Shown: one piece after another, positions 45,900 to 56,238 of the stretch | Numbering within the stretch: position 1 is the stretch's first letter | Layout: each line of letters begins with the position of its first letter | Source: Sphingopyxis fribergensis | Lineage (GTDB): Bacteria > Pseudomonadota > Alphaproteobacteria > Sphingomonadales > Sphingomonadaceae | Length of the DNA: 64,000 nt | NCBI RefSeq assembly: GCF_000803645.1 | Contig: NZ_CP009122.1 | Span: 1,526,501 to 1,590,500 of the forward strand | Direction of reading: 5' to 3' | Made by a program: the position numbers and the translations under genes | The notes under the pieces: model-generated | Database searches by the model: none | What the model saw: only the letters and a program-made list of their open reading frames with translations | What the model was told of the DNA's origin: nothing

Positions 45900-47143
45900 G
45901 GGGTTTCTCCTGCTGGTTCGTTCTCGACGCCGTCGGCAGCATATTTGGTCGCGGCGACGTCACCAATAACATTGCCGAGTGTACGGAAAATGTCAGGAAA
46001 AGTCTCGACCGCGACGAGCAGGCCGAGCGGTGCGACCGGCACGCCCATCGACACGGCGATCGGCGCGATAGACGTCACGAAACTGATCGAGCCGGGCAGG
46101 CTGACCGACGAGAGCGCCGCGGCCATCGCGACCGCGAGGCCGACCGCCATTTCCCACGGCGACAGTTCGATCCCGAACAGCCATGCGACATAGACGACGA
46201 CCGCGAGGTTCATCGCCGGGCTGGTGAAGCGGAAGAGGGCAACCGCGAGCGGCAGCACGACGTCGGCCTTTTTGGGATCGACGCCGAGCTCTTCGGACGA
46301 TTTCAGCATCGCGGGCAGGCTGGCGAGCGAGCTTTGCGTGCTGATCGCAACCGCCAATGTCGGCACCATCGCGCGGACGAAGCGCGGCACCGAAATGCCG
46401 ACGACAAGCCACGCGAGAAGCAGGCCGAGCAAGAGGCAGCTGATCCCGACCGACGACAGAATCAGCACATAATGGATGAGCCCGCCGAACGCCGCTACGC
46501 CGGCCTTGACCGCGAGCGCATAGCCCAGCGCGAAAACGCCGATCGGAGCGAGCGCGAGAACCCAGCCGATGACGATCAGCATCGCGTCACCCAGCGCCTT
46601 GAACAGCCCCGACAGCGTCGCGCGCTGCACCGGTTCCAATTTGGTGATCGCGAAGGCGAAGATGGTCGTGAAGACGATCAACGGCAGGATCGCGGTGTCG
46701 GCCGCCGCCGCAATCGGATTGGTCGGGACCAGCGAGAGCAGAAAGTCGCCAAATGTCGGCGACGGCCCCGCTTCTGCCGTGCCGCCGAGGCCGTGGCGCA
46801 ATGCTTCGGCCGCACCCGCGGAAAGCGGGAAGAGGCGCAGCAGAAGCGGTGTCATCAGCAGCGACATCAGACCCGAAAGCGTGATCGCGCCGAGGAAGAT
46901 CATCACGGCGCGGAAAGCGAGCTTGCCCGCGCGCGCGGCGTCGGCGGTTGCAGTAATGCCGGTGATCAGCAGCGCGACCACGAGCGGGACGATCGTCATC
47001 TTCAAGGCGTTGAGCCAAAGCAGCCCGATCGGTTCGATATAGGGAAGCGAGGCGGTGCCGGCGGCGGGCGACACCAGCTCGACGCCGATACCCAGAAGCA
47101 TGCCGGCGACCAGCGCCGAAAGGATGAACCAAGCGGATTTCAA
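45896..47143 (-). CDS. Dicarboxylate/amino acid:cation symporter (DctA/GltP type)
   Basis: Secondary transporter of the DAACS family, 415 residues, taking up C4-dicarboxylates or glutamate/aspartate with H+ or Na+. Motifs include VAISTQSSLASLPAMLKSSE (the serine-rich hairpin), PLAVALFRFTSPAMNLAVVV and LPGSISFVTSIAPIAVSMGV (hairpin 2). The start is a TTG at 47143 with GGGAGAA eight bases upstream; an in-frame extension to 47182 lacks a site. First gene of a pair with the aldo/keto reductase. Confidence 0.88.
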   Translation of the reverse strand: MKSAWFILSALVAGMLLGIGVELVSPAAGTASLPYIEPIGLLWLNALKMTIVPLVVALLITGITATADAARAGKLAFRAVMIFLGAITLSGLMSLLMTPLLLRLFPLSAGAAEALRHGLGGTAEAGPSPTFGDFLLSLVPTNPIAAAADTAILPLIVFTTIFAFAITKLEPVQRATLSGLFKALGDAMLIVIGWVLALAPIGVFALGYALAVKAGVAAFGGLIHYVLILSSVGISCLLLGLLLAWLVVGISVPRFVRAMVPTLAVAISTQSSLASLPAMLKSSEELGVDPKKADVVLPLAVALFRFTSPAMNLAVVVYVAWLFGIELSPWEMAVGLAVAMAAALSSVSLPGSISFVTSIAPIAVSMGVPVAPLGLLVAVETFPDIFRTLGNVIGDVAATKYAADGVENEPAGETP

Positions 47144-47316
47144 GACGGATTCTCCCGGCGATTTTTCTGGCCAGCTTGCCAAGCAAAAGAGGGTGACTTA
47201 GAGCACCTCCCGGAAGAAACGGGAACCGGTTTTTGGGCCGGTCAATGCTCCGTCGGGGCCATCCCGCGGGACGCCGGGGCAGGCTTGCCGGGCGATGGTT
47301 AGATAGCAGAGGGAAC

Positions 47317-48654
47317 ATGCGCAAGTTTTTCGGAACCGACGGGATTCGCGGTCTGACCAACAAGGCCCCGATGACCGCGGAAGTCGCGATGCGCGTCGGC
47401 ATGGCGGCGGGCGCACACTTCCTGCGCGGTGATCACAAACATCGCGTCGTGATTGGCAAGGATACGCGATTGTCGGGCTATATGCTCGAAAACGCGCTGG
47501 TCGCGGGTTTCACCAGCGTCGGCATGGACGTGGTGCAGGTCGGGCCGATGCCGACCCCGGCGATCGCGATGCTCACACGGTCGATGCGCGCCGATCTGGG
47601 CGTCATGCTGTCGGCGAGTCACAACCCCTATTACGACAATGGCATTAAACTGTTCGGTCCCGACGGGTACAAGCTGTCCGACGAGGATGAGGCGCAGATC
47701 GAGCATCTGCTGACCGTTGAGCCTGTGCTCGCCGATCCGGCGCATATCGGACGCGCGAAACGCATCGACGACGCGCGCGGCCGCTATATCCATGCGGTGA
47801 AGCAGAGCTTGCCCGAATCGGTCCGCCTCGACGGGCTGCGCATCGTGCTCGATTGCGCCAATGGCGCGGCGTATAACAGCGCGCCGACGGTGTTCTGGGA
47901 ACTCGGCGCCGACGTTGTCGCGATCGGGGTCGAACCCAATGGCACCAATATCAACGACAAATGCGGATCGACCGCGCCCGCGCTGCTTCAGGAAACCGTG
48001 GTCGCGAGCGGCGCCGACATTGGCGTCGCGCTCGATGGCGACGCCGACCGGCTGATCGTCGTCGACGAAAAGGGCAAGCTGGTCGACGGCGACCAGATCA
48101 TGGGGCTGATCGGCGCGAGCTGGGCGCGGCAGGGGCGGCTGAAAGGCGGCGGGGTCGTCGCGACGGTGATGTCGAACCTCGGCCTCGAACGTTTTCTCGA
48201 AGGTGAAGGGCTGCGGCTCGAGCGCACCAAGGTCGGCGACCGTTATGTGCTCGAGCGGATGAAGGAAGGCGGCTTCAACGTCGGCGGCGAACAGTCGGGG
48301 CATATGATCCTGTCAGACCATGCGACGACCGGCGACGGCACGCTTGCGGCGTTGCAGGTGCTTGCCGAGCTCGTGGCGGCTGAAAAGCCGGCGAGCGAAT
48401 TGCTGCACCAGTTCGACCCGGTGCCGCAGCTTTTGAAGAATGTCCGCTTTGCCGGCGGCAAGCCACTGGAGAATAAGGACGTCATCGCGGCAATTGCCGA
48501 GGGCGAGGCTGCGCTCAACGGCCGCGGGCGCTTGGTGATCCGCCCGTCGGGAACCGAGCCGCTGATCCGAGTGATGGCAGAAGGCGACGATGCCGGCGAA
48601 GTCGAGCGCGTGGTCGATATGATTTGCGACGCAGTACGAACTGCGACAGCTTAA
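47317..48654 (+). CDS. glmM: Phosphoglucosamine mutase
   Basis: Converts glucosamine-6-phosphate to glucosamine-1-phosphate for UDP-GlcNAc, and thus peptidoglycan and LPS. The product has 445 residues, standard length. The phosphoserine loop is [20 protein letters not shown] with the active serine at 101; the Mg-binding loop is [13 protein letters not shown]; the sugar-binding block is [10 protein letters not shown]; the phosphate-binding loop is [15 protein letters not shown]. The start at 47317 ([15 protein letters not shown]) is the conserved N-terminus, with AGAGGGA upstream. It heads a run of plus-strand genes to rnhB. Confidence 0.97.
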   Translation: MRKFFGTDGIRGLTNKAPMTAEVAMRVGMAAGAHFLRGDHKHRVVIGKDTRLSGYMLENALVAGFTSVGMDVVQVGPMPTPAIAMLTRSMRADLGVMLSASHNPYYDNGIKLFGPDGYKLSDEDEAQIEHLLTVEPVLADPAHIGRAKRIDDARGRYIHAVKQSLPESVRLDGLRIVLDCANGAAYNSAPTVFWELGADVVAIGVEPNGTNINDKCGSTAPALLQETVVASGADIGVALDGDADRLIVVDEKGKLVDGDQIMGLIGASWARQGRLKGGGVVATVMSNLGLERFLEGEGLRLERTKVGDRYVLERMKEGGFNVGGEQSGHMILSDHATTGDGTLAALQVLAELVAAEKPASELLHQFDPVPQLLKNVRFAGGKPLENKDVIAAIAEGEAALNGRGRLVIRPSGTEPLIRVMAEGDDAGEVERVVDMICDAVRTATA

Positions 48655-48688
48655 TCATTGATTTTTGTAGAACCGAAAGAGACTTACC

Positions 48689-48913
48689 ATGCTTGAGATG
48701 CGACCTGATTGCGAAAAATGCGGCAAGGATTTGCCCGCCAATGTCCATGGCGCCTTCATCTGCTCGTTCGAATGCACTTTCTGCGCGAATTGCGCCGACA
48801 AGCTCGACGAAATTTGCCCCAATTGCGGTGGCGACTTGCTCGACCGCCCGCTGCGCGAAGGTGCGGCGCTGGCGAAATTTCCCGCTTCGACGGAGCGAAA
48901 GCATAAGGGGTGA
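48689..48913 (+). CDS. DUF1272 zinc-ribbon protein
   Basis: A 74-residue Cys-rich protein with CEKCGKDLP, ICSFECTFCANCADKL and EICPNCGGDL, the four paired cysteine knuckles of DUF1272, likely binding one or two zincs. Function unknown. It lies 34 bases after glmM and its stop overlaps the GTG start of the ThiD-VOC gene (GTGA), so it belongs to that operon. Confidence 0.88.
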   Translation: MLEMRPDCEKCGKDLPANVHGAFICSFECTFCANCADKLDEICPNCGGDLLDRPLREGAALAKFPASTERKHKG

Positions 48914-50067
48914 CCACCGCACGCGTGCTCATCATCGCCGGATCTGACAGCGGCGGCGGCGCGGGGATTCAGGCCGATATCAAGGCGGTCACGATGCTCG
49001 GCGGCCACGCGATGACCGCGATCACCGCGATCACGGCGCAGAATACGCTGGGGGTGCAGGGCGTCCATCCGGTCCCGACCGCTATGGTGCTTGCGCAGAT
49101 CGACAGCGTTGCGTCGGATATCGGCGTCGACGCGATCAAGATCGGGATGATCGGCAGCGCCGAAACGGCAGCCGCAGTGGCGGAGCGATTGTCGCAGTCT
49201 GACTTGGCGCAAGCGGCGCTGGTGTTCGATCCGGTGATGGTCGCAACCAGCGGCTCGGTTCTCGCCGACGCGGCGACGATCGACGCGTTTCGCGCGTTGC
49301 TCGACCGCGCGATGGTGGCGACGCCGAATCTGCCAGAGCTGGAAGCGCTCGGCGGCGAGGAGGCGGTGCTCGCGCACGGCTGCTCGCTACTCATCAAGGG
49401 CGGCCATGCCGAGGGCGAGACGGTGATCGACCGCTTGCTCGAAACGGGTGAGGGCGAGGTCGCGCGTTGGGAGGCGCCGCGGATCGACACGAAGCACAGC
49501 CATGGCACGGGCTGCACGCTGGCGAGCGCGATCGCGACGGGGCTGGCGCAGGGTATGCCGCTCGAACCCGCGATTGCACGCGCGCGCGATTTCGTGCGGC
49601 TTTCGCTGCACGATGCACCGGGGCTGGGGCAGGGCTATGGCCCGATGGGACAGCAATATGTGCGCAACGACGGGCTGTTCACCGGCCCGGCGCTCAACCA
49701 GATAACGCTGCCCGCGACGGACTATGCGGTGTCGGTCGCCTTCTACAAGCAGATGGGGCTCAAGCAGATCGTCGATAGTCCCGGCGCCGGAGCAATTGGG
49801 GGTTATGCGCGGTTCGAGGCCGCCAATGGGGTGACGCTGTCTATTCATGTCGGCGATGGCGCGGCGGGCGGCGCGACCGCCTATCTGGAAAGCGGCGCGC
49901 TCGATGCGTGGGTCGCCTATCTCGCGCGGCGCGGGGTGCGGTTCGAGCAGATGCCGAAGGATGAGGAATGGGGCTGGCGTGAGGCGCGCTTGGCCGATCC
50001 CGCCGGCAATCGGCTGTGCCTGTATCAGGCGGCCGAATATCGGCGCTATCCGCCGTGGCGCATATGA
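48910..50067 (+). CDS. thiD: Hydroxymethylpyrimidine (phosphate) kinase fused to a VOC domain
   Basis: 385-residue fusion. Residues 1-255 are a ThiD kinase that phosphorylates HMP and HMP-P for thiamine synthesis: substrate motif [28 protein letters not shown] near 107, and the anion hole/catalytic Asp region [15 protein letters not shown] near 195-208. Residues about 262-376 form a vicinal-oxygen-chelate (glyoxalase-like) domain: [20 protein letters not shown] to [14 protein letters not shown]. The start is a GTG overlapping the DUF1272 stop; the stop overlaps the rnhB start (ATGA). The metal-ligand His at the VOC start is replaced by Gln264, so its chemistry is unclear. Confidence 0.9.
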   Translation: MTTARVLIIAGSDSGGGAGIQADIKAVTMLGGHAMTAITAITAQNTLGVQGVHPVPTAMVLAQIDSVASDIGVDAIKIGMIGSAETAAAVAERLSQSDLAQAALVFDPVMVATSGSVLADAATIDAFRALLDRAMVATPNLPELEALGGEEAVLAHGCSLLIKGGHAEGETVIDRLLETGEGEVARWEAPRIDTKHSHGTGCTLASAIATGLAQGMPLEPAIARARDFVRLSLHDAPGLGQGYGPMGQQYVRNDGLFTGPALNQITLPATDYAVSVAFYKQMGLKQIVDSPGAGAIGGYARFEAANGVTLSIHVGDGAAGGATAYLESGALDAWVAYLARRGVRFEQMPKDEEWGWREARLADPAGNRLCLYQAAEYRRYPPWRI

Positions 50068-50618
50068 TCGTCGGCGTCGACGAGGCCGGGCGCGGGCCGC
50101 TCGCGGGGCCGGTGGTGGCTGCAGCGGTGCTGCTCTGCGAGGGCGGGATCGACGGGCTCGACGATTCCAAAAGGCTGACCGCGAAACGCCGCGCCGAACT
50201 GGAGGCGCAGATCAAGACGCGTTGCCGCTGGGGCGTCGGCGAGGCGAGTGTCGAGGAGATCGACCGCATCAACATCCTGCAGGCGACCTTCCTCGCGATG
50301 ACGCGCGCGGTCGAGGCGCTGGGGATCGAGCCCGCCGAGATACTCGTCGACGGCAACCGGCTGCCGCGCTGGCGCTATACCGCGACCGCGATCATCGGCG
50401 GCGACGCGCTGCATCCCTGCATTTCGGCGGCAAGTATCATCGCGAAGGAGCATCGCGACCGCTTCATGGTGGCGATGGCCCGCGATTTTCCCGGCTTTGG
50501 CTGGGAAACCAACATGGGTTATGGTACCGCGCAGCATCTCGCGGCGCTGCGCCAGCATGGCCCGACGCCGCTCCATCGGACCAGTTTTGCCCCGGTCGCA
50601 CAAATGCAGCTGGTCTGA
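50064..50618 (+). CDS. rnhB: Ribonuclease HII
   Basis: Removes RNA primers and single ribonucleotides from DNA. 184 residues, at the short end for bacterial RNase HII. Active-site acids lie in [20 protein letters not shown] (Asp-Glu), ILVDGNRLP and the region [12 protein letters not shown]. The start at 50064 overlaps the previous stop by ATGA and matches the conserved N-terminus. Confidence 0.94.
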   Translation: MIVGVDEAGRGPLAGPVVAAAVLLCEGGIDGLDDSKRLTAKRRAELEAQIKTRCRWGVGEASVEEIDRINILQATFLAMTRAVEALGIEPAEILVDGNRLPRWRYTATAIIGGDALHPCISAASIIAKEHRDRFMVAMARDFPGFGWETNMGYGTAQHLAALRQHGPTPLHRTSFAPVAQMQLV

Positions 50619-50646
50619 AGCCCACGAGCCAAAAGGGGAGACGGCG

Positions 50647-51543
50647 ATGAGCAGGGGATTCACGGCCGACGATGTGTCGGCCCAGACCGGCCGCACCGTC
50701 CTTGTCACCGGTGCCAATGCCGGGATCGGCTTCGAAGCCACCAAAATCCTGGCAGCGCGCGGCGCGCATGTCATCCTCGCGTGCCGCGATTCCGACCGGG
50801 CCGAGGCGGCGATGAACCGCATCCGCGTGGATGTGGCCAATGCCGAATTGTCGTTCCAGCCGCTCGATCTTGCCGATCTCGATCAGGTCCGCGATGCGGC
50901 GAAAGTGGTGCTCGCGGGGCCACGGATCGACGTGCTCATCAACAATGCCGGGGTGATGATTCCGCCCAAAACGCTTACCAAACAGGGCTTCGAACTGCAA
51001 TTCGGGGTCAATCATCTCGGCACCTTTGCCTTGACCGGGCTGCTTCATCCACATGTGGACGACCGCATCGTCATCACCGGCAGCATCGCGCACAAAAATG
51101 GGGCGATAGATTACAGCGACCTTGGCGCGCGGCGCAGTTATCATAATTGGACGCGCTACCAGATGAGCAAGCTCGCGAACCTGCTCCATATGTTCGAACT
51201 CGACCGGCGGCTGAGCGCCGCGGGGCGCGCGACGCAGGCGATCGGATGCCATCCGGGGGTCGCGCTGACCGAACTCACGCGGCATTTGCCCATGCCGCTC
51301 CGCGCGATGACGCCGCTCGCCGGGCCTTTCTTCAACAGCGCGGCGCAGGGAGCGTGGCCGACGCTGCAGGCGGCGACGGGCGCGCATGTGCAGGGCGGCG
51401 ATTATCTGGGGCCGCAGGGGCTCGGCGAAGTGTCGGGGCGTTCGGGCCCGGCGCGCGCGACGCGCACCGCGCGCGATCCGAAGCTGGCGCGCGAGCTGTG
51501 GATGCGTTCGATTGAGCTGACGGGCGTTGATCCGGGGATTTAG
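50647..51543 (+). CDS. SDR family oxidoreductase (retinol/protochlorophyllide-reductase-like)
   Basis: NAD(P)-dependent short-chain dehydrogenase of 298 residues. Cofactor motif TGANAGIGFEATKILAARGA, NNAGVM, and active-site Tyr/Lys in WTRYQMSKLANLLH. The length and the pattern around VNHLGTFALTGLL resemble the WWOX/RDH/protochlorophyllide reductase group, whose bacterial members have varied or unknown substrates. AAAGGGGAG precedes the ATG. Confidence 0.9.
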   Translation: MSRGFTADDVSAQTGRTVLVTGANAGIGFEATKILAARGAHVILACRDSDRAEAAMNRIRVDVANAELSFQPLDLADLDQVRDAAKVVLAGPRIDVLINNAGVMIPPKTLTKQGFELQFGVNHLGTFALTGLLHPHVDDRIVITGSIAHKNGAIDYSDLGARRSYHNWTRYQMSKLANLLHMFELDRRLSAAGRATQAIGCHPGVALTELTRHLPMPLRAMTPLAGPFFNSAAQGAWPTLQAATGAHVQGGDYLGPQGLGEVSGRSGPARATRTARDPKLARELWMRSIELTGVDPGI

Positions 51544-51577
51544 TCCTCCCTGTCGCGAAGCGATTGGGAGGGGGACC
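51542..51577. repeat. Fragment of the ~139-bp interspersed repeat
   Basis: About 36 bases match the left end of the repeat at 44737 and 61964 (TCCTCCCTGTCGCGAAGCGA, then GGGAGGGGGACC). The rest of the element is absent, so the copy is truncated. It starts at the SDR stop codon, just before the GANTC-rich region. Confidence 0.75.
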
Positions 51578-51612
51578 ATCCGCAGGACCAAATTGAATTA
51601 TTTTTCGCGAGT

Positions 51613-51764
51613 GAGTCCTCATCGCCACACCACCAGTGGTTGAGTCCGCGAGTCGCGCGCGACTCCATATGGTGTGTCAGACTCGTTTCGTTCTCATCGC
51701 GTTAACCAGTTAGAGAGGCGGAATCCCTAGACTCCTGAGCTTGACGGCGGACTCCGCTGGACTC
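51613..51764. promoter_or_regulatory. Cluster of nine GANTC sites upstream of ccrM
   Basis: GANTC, the target of CcrM, occurs at 51613, 51642, 51650, 51661, 51680, 51721, 51730, 51750 and 51760: nine sites in 152 bases, immediately before the ccrM ATG at 51801. At about 65% GC one expects roughly one per 300 bases. This points to methylation-sensitive self-control of ccrM, as in Caulobacter, where the ccrM promoter region also carries GANTC sites; that extension is inference. Confidence 0.7.
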
Positions 51765-51797
51765 ATCAGGGCCTTCTTTCGAGCAAGAATGGGGTGA

Positions 51798-52939
<1,142 letters not shown>

Positions 52940-52940
<1 letters not shown>

Positions 52941-54070
52941 TGTTCCAGCCGCTGACCAAGCCCGATCTCGGCACCGCGTCGGCGGGTGCGCAAATCTATT
53001 GCCGCCCGACCTGCTTCGTCGATCGGCCGCACGAGCTCGACGACGATTGTTTGCGGGTCGCCGACTCTATGGTGTGGTTCGCGGCGTGGCACATCAGCCT
53101 GCGCGATGGCTTGACGGTCAAATCGGCAATCGTTCCGGTTCCCGAATGGGACGGCTGGATCGCCGCGATGACCGACCGGATGGCACAGGCCGCGGTGGCG
53201 CAACGCGCCGGCGTCGCTCGCCCGCGCGGCAATCTTCAGCTCGGCGAGCGGACGATCCGGCTGAACGAGCCGCAACTGATGGGCATATTGAACGTAACCC
53301 CCGATAGTTTTTCGGACGGCGGCAAAAATGTCGACAGCGAAGCGGCGGCCGAAGCAGGCTTCGCGATGGGATCGGCGGGCGCGGCAATCATCGACGTCGG
53401 CGGCGAATCGACGCGCCCCGGCGCACCGCTCGTCTGGGAAGGCGATGAGATCAAGCGCATCGAGGGCGTGGTGTCGGCGCTTGCGCGCGGCGGCGTCGCG
53501 GTGTCGATCGACACGCGCAAGGCCGCGGTGATGGAGGCGGCGCTGGCCGCCGGCGCGCGGATCGTCAACGATATCTCCGCGCTGCGTTACGACGACCGCG
53601 CGATGGAGGTGGTCGTGCACGCGGGCTGCCCGGTCGTGCTGATGCACGCGCCGTCGGCCAGGAGCGACCCGCACGAGGGCGGGACGTACGCGCATGTGCT
53701 GTTCGACGTGTACGACATGCTCGCGGAGCGGGTTGCGGCGTGCATTGCCGCCGGGATCGACCGCACGAAGATCATCGTCGATCCGGGTCTCGGTTTCGGC
53801 AAGGGGGTTGGCGACAATCTGACGCTGGTGGGCGGGCTTGCGCTGTTTCAAACATTGGGCTGTCCGGTCCTGTTCGGTGCGAGCCGCAAGCGGATGATCG
53901 GCGCGCTCGACAATGAGGCGGCGGCCGACCAGCGGCTCGGCGGGACGATCGCGCTGCATTATCAGGCGGCGACGCAGGGTGCACAGCTGCTGCGCGTCCA
54001 CGACATTGCCGAGAACCGGCAGGCGCTGCGCGTCTGGCGTGGGCTGCGCGATGCGGCGCTGACCGTCTGA
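52940..54070 (+). CDS. folP: Dihydropteroate synthase with N-terminal extension
   Basis: Folate-pathway enzyme joining p-aminobenzoate to the pterin. The TIM-barrel domain covers about 113-370: MGILNVTPDSFSDGGKN, DVGGESTRPGAP, IDTRKAAVMEAAL, DPGLGFGKG, FGASRKRMIGAL. The first ~105 residues are an extra segment (YCRPTCFVDRPHELDDDCLR, then HISLRDGLTVKSAIV) not found in the classic ~280-residue enzyme; its role is not known to me. The start ATG overlaps the ccrM stop by one base (TAATG). Confidence 0.93.
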
Positions 54071-54110
54071 AGCAACCCTCACCCACCTCCCGCGTATCTT
54101 CCCGGACCGA

Positions 54111-54129
54111 TGGCGCCGCAACGGCGCCA
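54111..54129 (+). promoter_or_regulatory. Perfect hairpin just before the host-attachment-like gene
   Basis: TGGCGCCG (54111-54118) and CGGCGCCA (54122-54129) form a perfect 8-bp stem with a 3-base loop. It sits immediately upstream of the ribosome-binding site AGGAGA and 40 bases after folP. It could end folP transcription or stabilise the next mRNA; no T-run is present. Confidence 0.45.
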
Positions 54130-54145
54130 ATCCCAGGAGATATTC

Positions 54146-54529
54146 ATGCAACTTCCCACCGGCTCATATGTCGTCGTCGCCGACGGCACCCAGTTTCAGC
54201 TGTTTCACAACAGCGGCACCGAACAGGACCCGAGTTTGAAAGCCGTCGACCTGTCGACGAGCGATGAATCGGCGCATAATGCCGGGCAGGGCGACACCCC
54301 GCGCCAGAATGAGGAAGCGGGCCATGCCGCATCGGTCGCAGAGGCGCTCAACGCGGCGGTGTTATCGAACAAGATCAAGCAATTGGTGGTCGTCGCTGAT
54401 CCGAGCACGCTTGGCGAAATGCGCAAACTCTATCACAAGGCGCTCGAAGCCGCGCTGGTGGGCGAGATTGCCAAGACGCTGACCGGTCAGTCGACCGACG
54501 ATATTCTGAAGTCGATTGCCAACGCCTGA
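54146..54529 (+). CDS. Host attachment / baeRF-like small protein
   Basis: A 127-residue protein resembling the family annotated as required for attachment to host cells, whose fold is like archaeal/eukaryotic peptide-release factor domains. The start YVVVADGTQFQLFHN is the usual first strand, then an insertion with charged residues, and the block KIKQLVVVADPSTLGEMRKL and LVGEIAKTLTGQSTDDI. The attachment label comes from an early plant-associated report; the true role is uncertain. Good AGGAGA site before the ATG. It converges with the NtrC-like regulator gene. Confidence 0.82.
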   Translation: MQLPTGSYVVVADGTQFQLFHNSGTEQDPSLKAVDLSTSDESAHNAGQGDTPRQNEEAGHAASVAEALNAAVLSNKIKQLVVVADPSTLGEMRKLYHKALEAALVGEIAKTLTGQSTDDILKSIANA

Positions 54530-54564
54530 CCGATAACGCCTGACCGATCTTGGTCGGTCAGGCG
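54521..54564. terminator. Shared terminator hairpin with 14-base tandem duplication
   Basis: AACGCCTGACCGAT occurs twice in tandem (54521-54534, 54535-54548), spanning the stop codon of the host-attachment-like gene. CGCCTGACCGA of the second copy (54537-54547) pairs over 11 bp with TCGGTCAGGCG (54554-54564). The 3' arm contains the stop codon of the convergent regulator gene, so one hairpin serves both. Confidence 0.7.
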
Positions 54565-55991
54565 GCCGTATCGATCCCCAGATCACTCAATTTACGATAC
54601 AGCGTCGAGCGCCCGATGCCGAGGCGGCGGGCGACTTCGCTCATCCGGCCCCGATAATGGCCGATCGCGAGGCGGATGACGTCGGCTTCGATTTCCTCGA
54701 GCGGGCGAAGGTTGCCGTCGGGCAGGTAGAGCGTGACGCCGATCGCTTCACCGTTGATCGCAATCTCGCCTTCGCCGTTCGGGCTGCCGCCGCCGAGCGT
54801 CGCCTCGATCGCGCGGAAATCGGCGCTGGTGAGCACGTCGGTGGTGCTGTTTACCGCGGCGCGGAACAAAACGTCCTGCAACTGGCGGACATTGCCCGGC
54901 CAGGCATAGGCAGCAAGCAGCCGCAGCGCGTCGTCGGTGACGCCGATCGGGCCCATCCCCGGCAGGCCGCCGATGCGTGCGAGCAGGTGGCGCGCGAGCG
55001 GGCCGACGTCGCCGCGGCGCTCCGAAAGCGAGGGCAGGGTGAATTGCGCGCTCGACAGCGCGTAGAACAGGTCTTCGCGGAAGTGACCGGCCTCGATCAG
55101 CTTGTCGAGCGGGCTCGTGCTCGTCGCGATGATGCGCACGTCGACGCTCTGGCGGATCGATCCGCCGATCATCTGCACTTCGCCGCTGTTCAGGAATTCG
55201 ACGAGCTTCGCCTGCGTTTCGAGCGGGATGCATTCGACATGGTCGATGATGATGCTGCCGCCGTCGGCCTGGACGAGGCGGCCGACCTGGCGGTCGAAGG
55301 CGCCCGCAAAGGCGCCGCGTTCGTGGCCGAACAGGCCCGAGCCGATGAGGCCCGGCGACACCGCCGAACAATCGACCATGACGAGTTGGCCGCGCGCGCG
55401 GGGCGATGCGCTGTGGATCGCGCGGGCAAAGACTTCCTTGCCCGTTCCCGGCTTGCCGTTGATCATCACCGGCACGCGCGCGCGCGCCGCCTTGGCGGCG
55501 ATCGCGAGCGCGCTGCGGAAGTTGGGGCTCGACCCGATGATTTCCTCGAACGCGAGCGGTGCGCGCAGCTTTTCGGTCAGCGGGCGAAGCTCGCCCTGCG
55601 GGCCGCTGGTCGACACGACGCGGTCGAGCGCTTCGAGCAGGCGGTCTGGGGCAATGGGTTTCTGGACGAAGTCGCTCGCGCCGGCGCGCATCGCGCCGAC
55701 CGCGACCTCGACCCCGTTGCGCATCGTGATGACGACGAGCGGCAGCGCGGGGCGCCATCGGCGCAGTTCGCCGACGAATTCGGAGATATCCATGCCCGGT
55801 GCGCCCTGGTCCACGAGCACGGCGTCGAGCGCCATGCCTTCCTGGGTGCCGAGCTTGGCGAGTGCGGTATCGGTGTCGGCCGCAATCACGCTGCGCCAGC
55901 CGCCACGCGACACCAGCGCCGCCAGAAAGCGCTGCTGGGCAGGCTCGCTGTCGACAATCATCACCATTCGCGTGTCGCGCGTGTTCGTCAT
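54558..55991 (-). CDS. NtrC-family response regulator with altered ATPase and sigma-54 motifs
   Basis: 477 residues: receiver (phospho-acceptor Asp61 in AVLVDQGAPGMD), AAA+ domain and Fis-type helix-turn-helix (MSEVARRLGIGRSTLYRKLS). Walker A is intact (INGKPGTGKE, 179-186). Walker B reads GGSIIIDHVECIPLE, with His251 in place of the catalytic Glu, and the sigma-54 loop reads GAFAGA (226-231) instead of GAFTGA. It may therefore not activate sigma-54 RNA polymerase and could be a repressor or act with sigma-70. No kinase gene is adjacent. The start at 55991 is uncertain; ATG 56051 is in frame. Confidence 0.85.
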   Translation of the reverse strand: MTNTRDTRMVMIVDSEPAQQRFLAALVSRGGWRSVIAADTDTALAKLGTQEGMALDAVLVDQGAPGMDISEFVGELRRWRPALPLVVITMRNGVEVAVGAMRAGASDFVQKPIAPDRLLEALDRVVSTSGPQGELRPLTEKLRAPLAFEEIIGSSPNFRSALAIAAKAARARVPVMINGKPGTGKEVFARAIHSASPRARGQLVMVDCSAVSPGLIGSGLFGHERGAFAGAFDRQVGRLVQADGGSIIIDHVECIPLETQAKLVEFLNSGEVQMIGGSIRQSVDVRIIATSTSPLDKLIEAGHFREDLFYALSSAQFTLPSLSERRGDVGPLARHLLARIGGLPGMGPIGVTDDALRLLAAYAWPGNVRQLQDVLFRAAVNSTTDVLTSADFRAIEATLGGGSPNGEGEIAINGEAIGVTLYLPDGNLRPLEEIEADVIRLAIGHYRGRMSEVARRLGIGRSTLYRKLSDLGIDTAA

Positions 55992-56195
55992 CGTTTCGAA
56001 TCTGCCCCCTGAACCGACATTATTTTGGGTTTGTTCTGCTGAGGGCTGCATATCTATCCGATAGGGGTAAAAGGGCGATTAAGGGCATTCGTCTTTTCCC
56101 GCAGCGAAGTCTAGGGTCCCTGTCCACAAACCCGCACTTGAGCATCGCGGGGCGCGTGGCTAAGACCGGCGCGATAACCGATTCTAGGCGCCGCG

Positions 56196-56213
56196 CTGTG
56201 CGTTCGCGCACAG
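56196..56213 (+). promoter_or_regulatory. UUCG-loop hairpin in the leader of the oxidase subunit IV gene
   Basis: CTGTGCG (56196-56202) pairs perfectly with CGCACAG (56207-56213) around TTCG, a very stable tetraloop. It lies 25 bases upstream of the ATG and just before the AGGGGAA ribosome-binding site. Possibly an mRNA 5'-end stabiliser. The remaining ~140 bases of this gap show nothing I can name. Confidence 0.45.
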
Positions 56214-56238
56214 ATATGGCCGTTCAAGGGGAAAAACG

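Noticed and set aside
48655..48910. TPP riboswitch for the thiD fusion
   Set aside because: The gene lies inside an operon, and no CTGAGA/ACCTGA thi-box pattern is seen upstream of DUF1272.
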